Positions 63,313 through 64,000 of a DNA stretch of 64,000 nt are shown here, one piece after another. Each line of letters begins with the position of its first letter. The first letter of the stretch is position 1. Location: NCBI GenBank assembly GCA_003344405.1, contig NOWV01000048.1, forward strand, positions 310,001 to 374,000, written 5' to 3'. The stretch is from Trichoplax sp. H2. Its lineage: Eukaryota; Placozoa; Uniplacotomia; Trichoplacea. The notes below the pieces were generated by a model. The model worked only from the letters and a program-made list of their open reading frames with translations. It searched no databases and had not been told where the DNA came from. The position numbers and the translations under genes were made by a program.

Positions 63313-64000
63313 TAGGTTATGAAATTGTAGCCACTCAATAATAATAATTAGAATACAGATCAAGCGTGCAATAAATCATCTTAGAGTACATCCAATCTCA
63401 AATATTGATCTAAATTCTGTCATGGTGATAGAATCCCTAAGGTCTAGTAGCCTTTAATAGCTTGATCGAAGCCTCTTCAAAGTAGCTCTCGGTGTTCGTC
63501 TTCTAGGAAGAAAGAAGGAGATGGTTGCTAGCCAACCATTGCCTGGATTGATTCTGTATAGAGTTTCTACGATGAGCTTTGCATGCTGGTCTATCGTATA
63601 GTTGTCCAGGCTAATGTCTGCGTTATACTATCGATGAATGAAGCGCATTTGCCTGCAGTCGCTTACGGAAGGTAGTCTACTGTATAAAATAGGACTTGGC
63701 AGCCTATACAATACACTATATAACCTACAGCGGATTGAAAGCTTATACTGTACAGTATAGTACTGCACATCTAGTAAGTCGATGCTTTCCCAACAGCTGC
63801 GGCAAAATTTTGCCTAGATACTGATGAGCTTGATAGAAAAATTGGCTGGATTGTGCCTATAAGATCTTTCATTTCATTTATTGATCATTATAAACGCTTA
63901 AATATATGCTACATTATATGCATATGGTAAGATAATGTGGCTTTCTTATTGTAAACAAGCGATCCATCGTCCACAAGTGTGCTACCTCCTTGCCATTAGG
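63313..64000. other. Flank upstream of MKKS to the right edge
   Basis: 688 bp holding the MKKS promoter side. A self-complementary 16-bp word (tatactgtacagtata) lies at about 63744-63759, of the same family as the GTAC palindromes elsewhere. No gene recognised. Confidence 0.45.

Overview
The window is nuclear DNA of an animal. Its genes are broken into many short exons joined at GT-AG boundaries, the base composition is AT-rich, and introns are mostly 100-700 bases. The gene set includes a mucin-type O-glycosylation family, mitochondrial HSP60/HSP10, COQ10, citrate synthase and the ciliary chaperonin-like MKKS/BBS6. Compact genes, short introns and early-animal-like proteins would fit a placozoan (Trichoplax or Hoilungia type), but this is an inference, not a species identification. 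Twelve genes were rebuilt exon by exon by matching reading phase across each splice junction. All junctions reported agree in phase unless stated otherwise.

Layout. 1-2049 (-): MTHFS, eight exons, cut by the left edge. 3069-6655 (+): CIR1, head to head with MTHFS across about 1 kb. 7511-39996 (-): a tandem array of five polypeptide GalNAc-transferase (GALNT) genes, called here A (7511-11748), B (14606-19863), C (22124-25430), D (28372-33212) and E (35897-39996). Each has nine exons with the same phases. 43393-45843 (-): HSPD1 (HSP60). 49090-49849 (+): HSPE1 (HSP10), divergent from HSPD1, with its start exon not placed. 50592-52818 (-): citrate synthase, start exon uncertain. 56568-59069 (+): COQ10. 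59958-63312 (-): MKKS/BBS6, complete with twelve exons. Gaps of 0.7-3.4 kb between genes hold no gene I can support. They do hold diverged direct repeats and clusters of short palindromes built on GTAC/CTGTACAG.

How the genes relate. The GALNT array encodes Golgi type II membrane enzymes that start mucin-type O-glycans. Copies B-E keep the DxH, WGGEN/WGAEN and VGH motifs. Copy A has an intact frame but has lost WGGEN (WEVEH) and the metal-binding His of VGH (VGQ), so it looks like an expressed pseudoenzyme. The right third is rich in mitochondrial genes (HSPD1/HSPE1 folding pair, citrate synthase, COQ10). MKKS is a distant relative of the chaperonins used in BBSome assembly.

The most notable observations are the regular GALNT array with its probable dead member, the GTAC-palindrome islands confined to non-coding DNA, and several first introns made of tandem repeats. 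I saw no CRISPR array, rRNA, tRNA or intact transposon.
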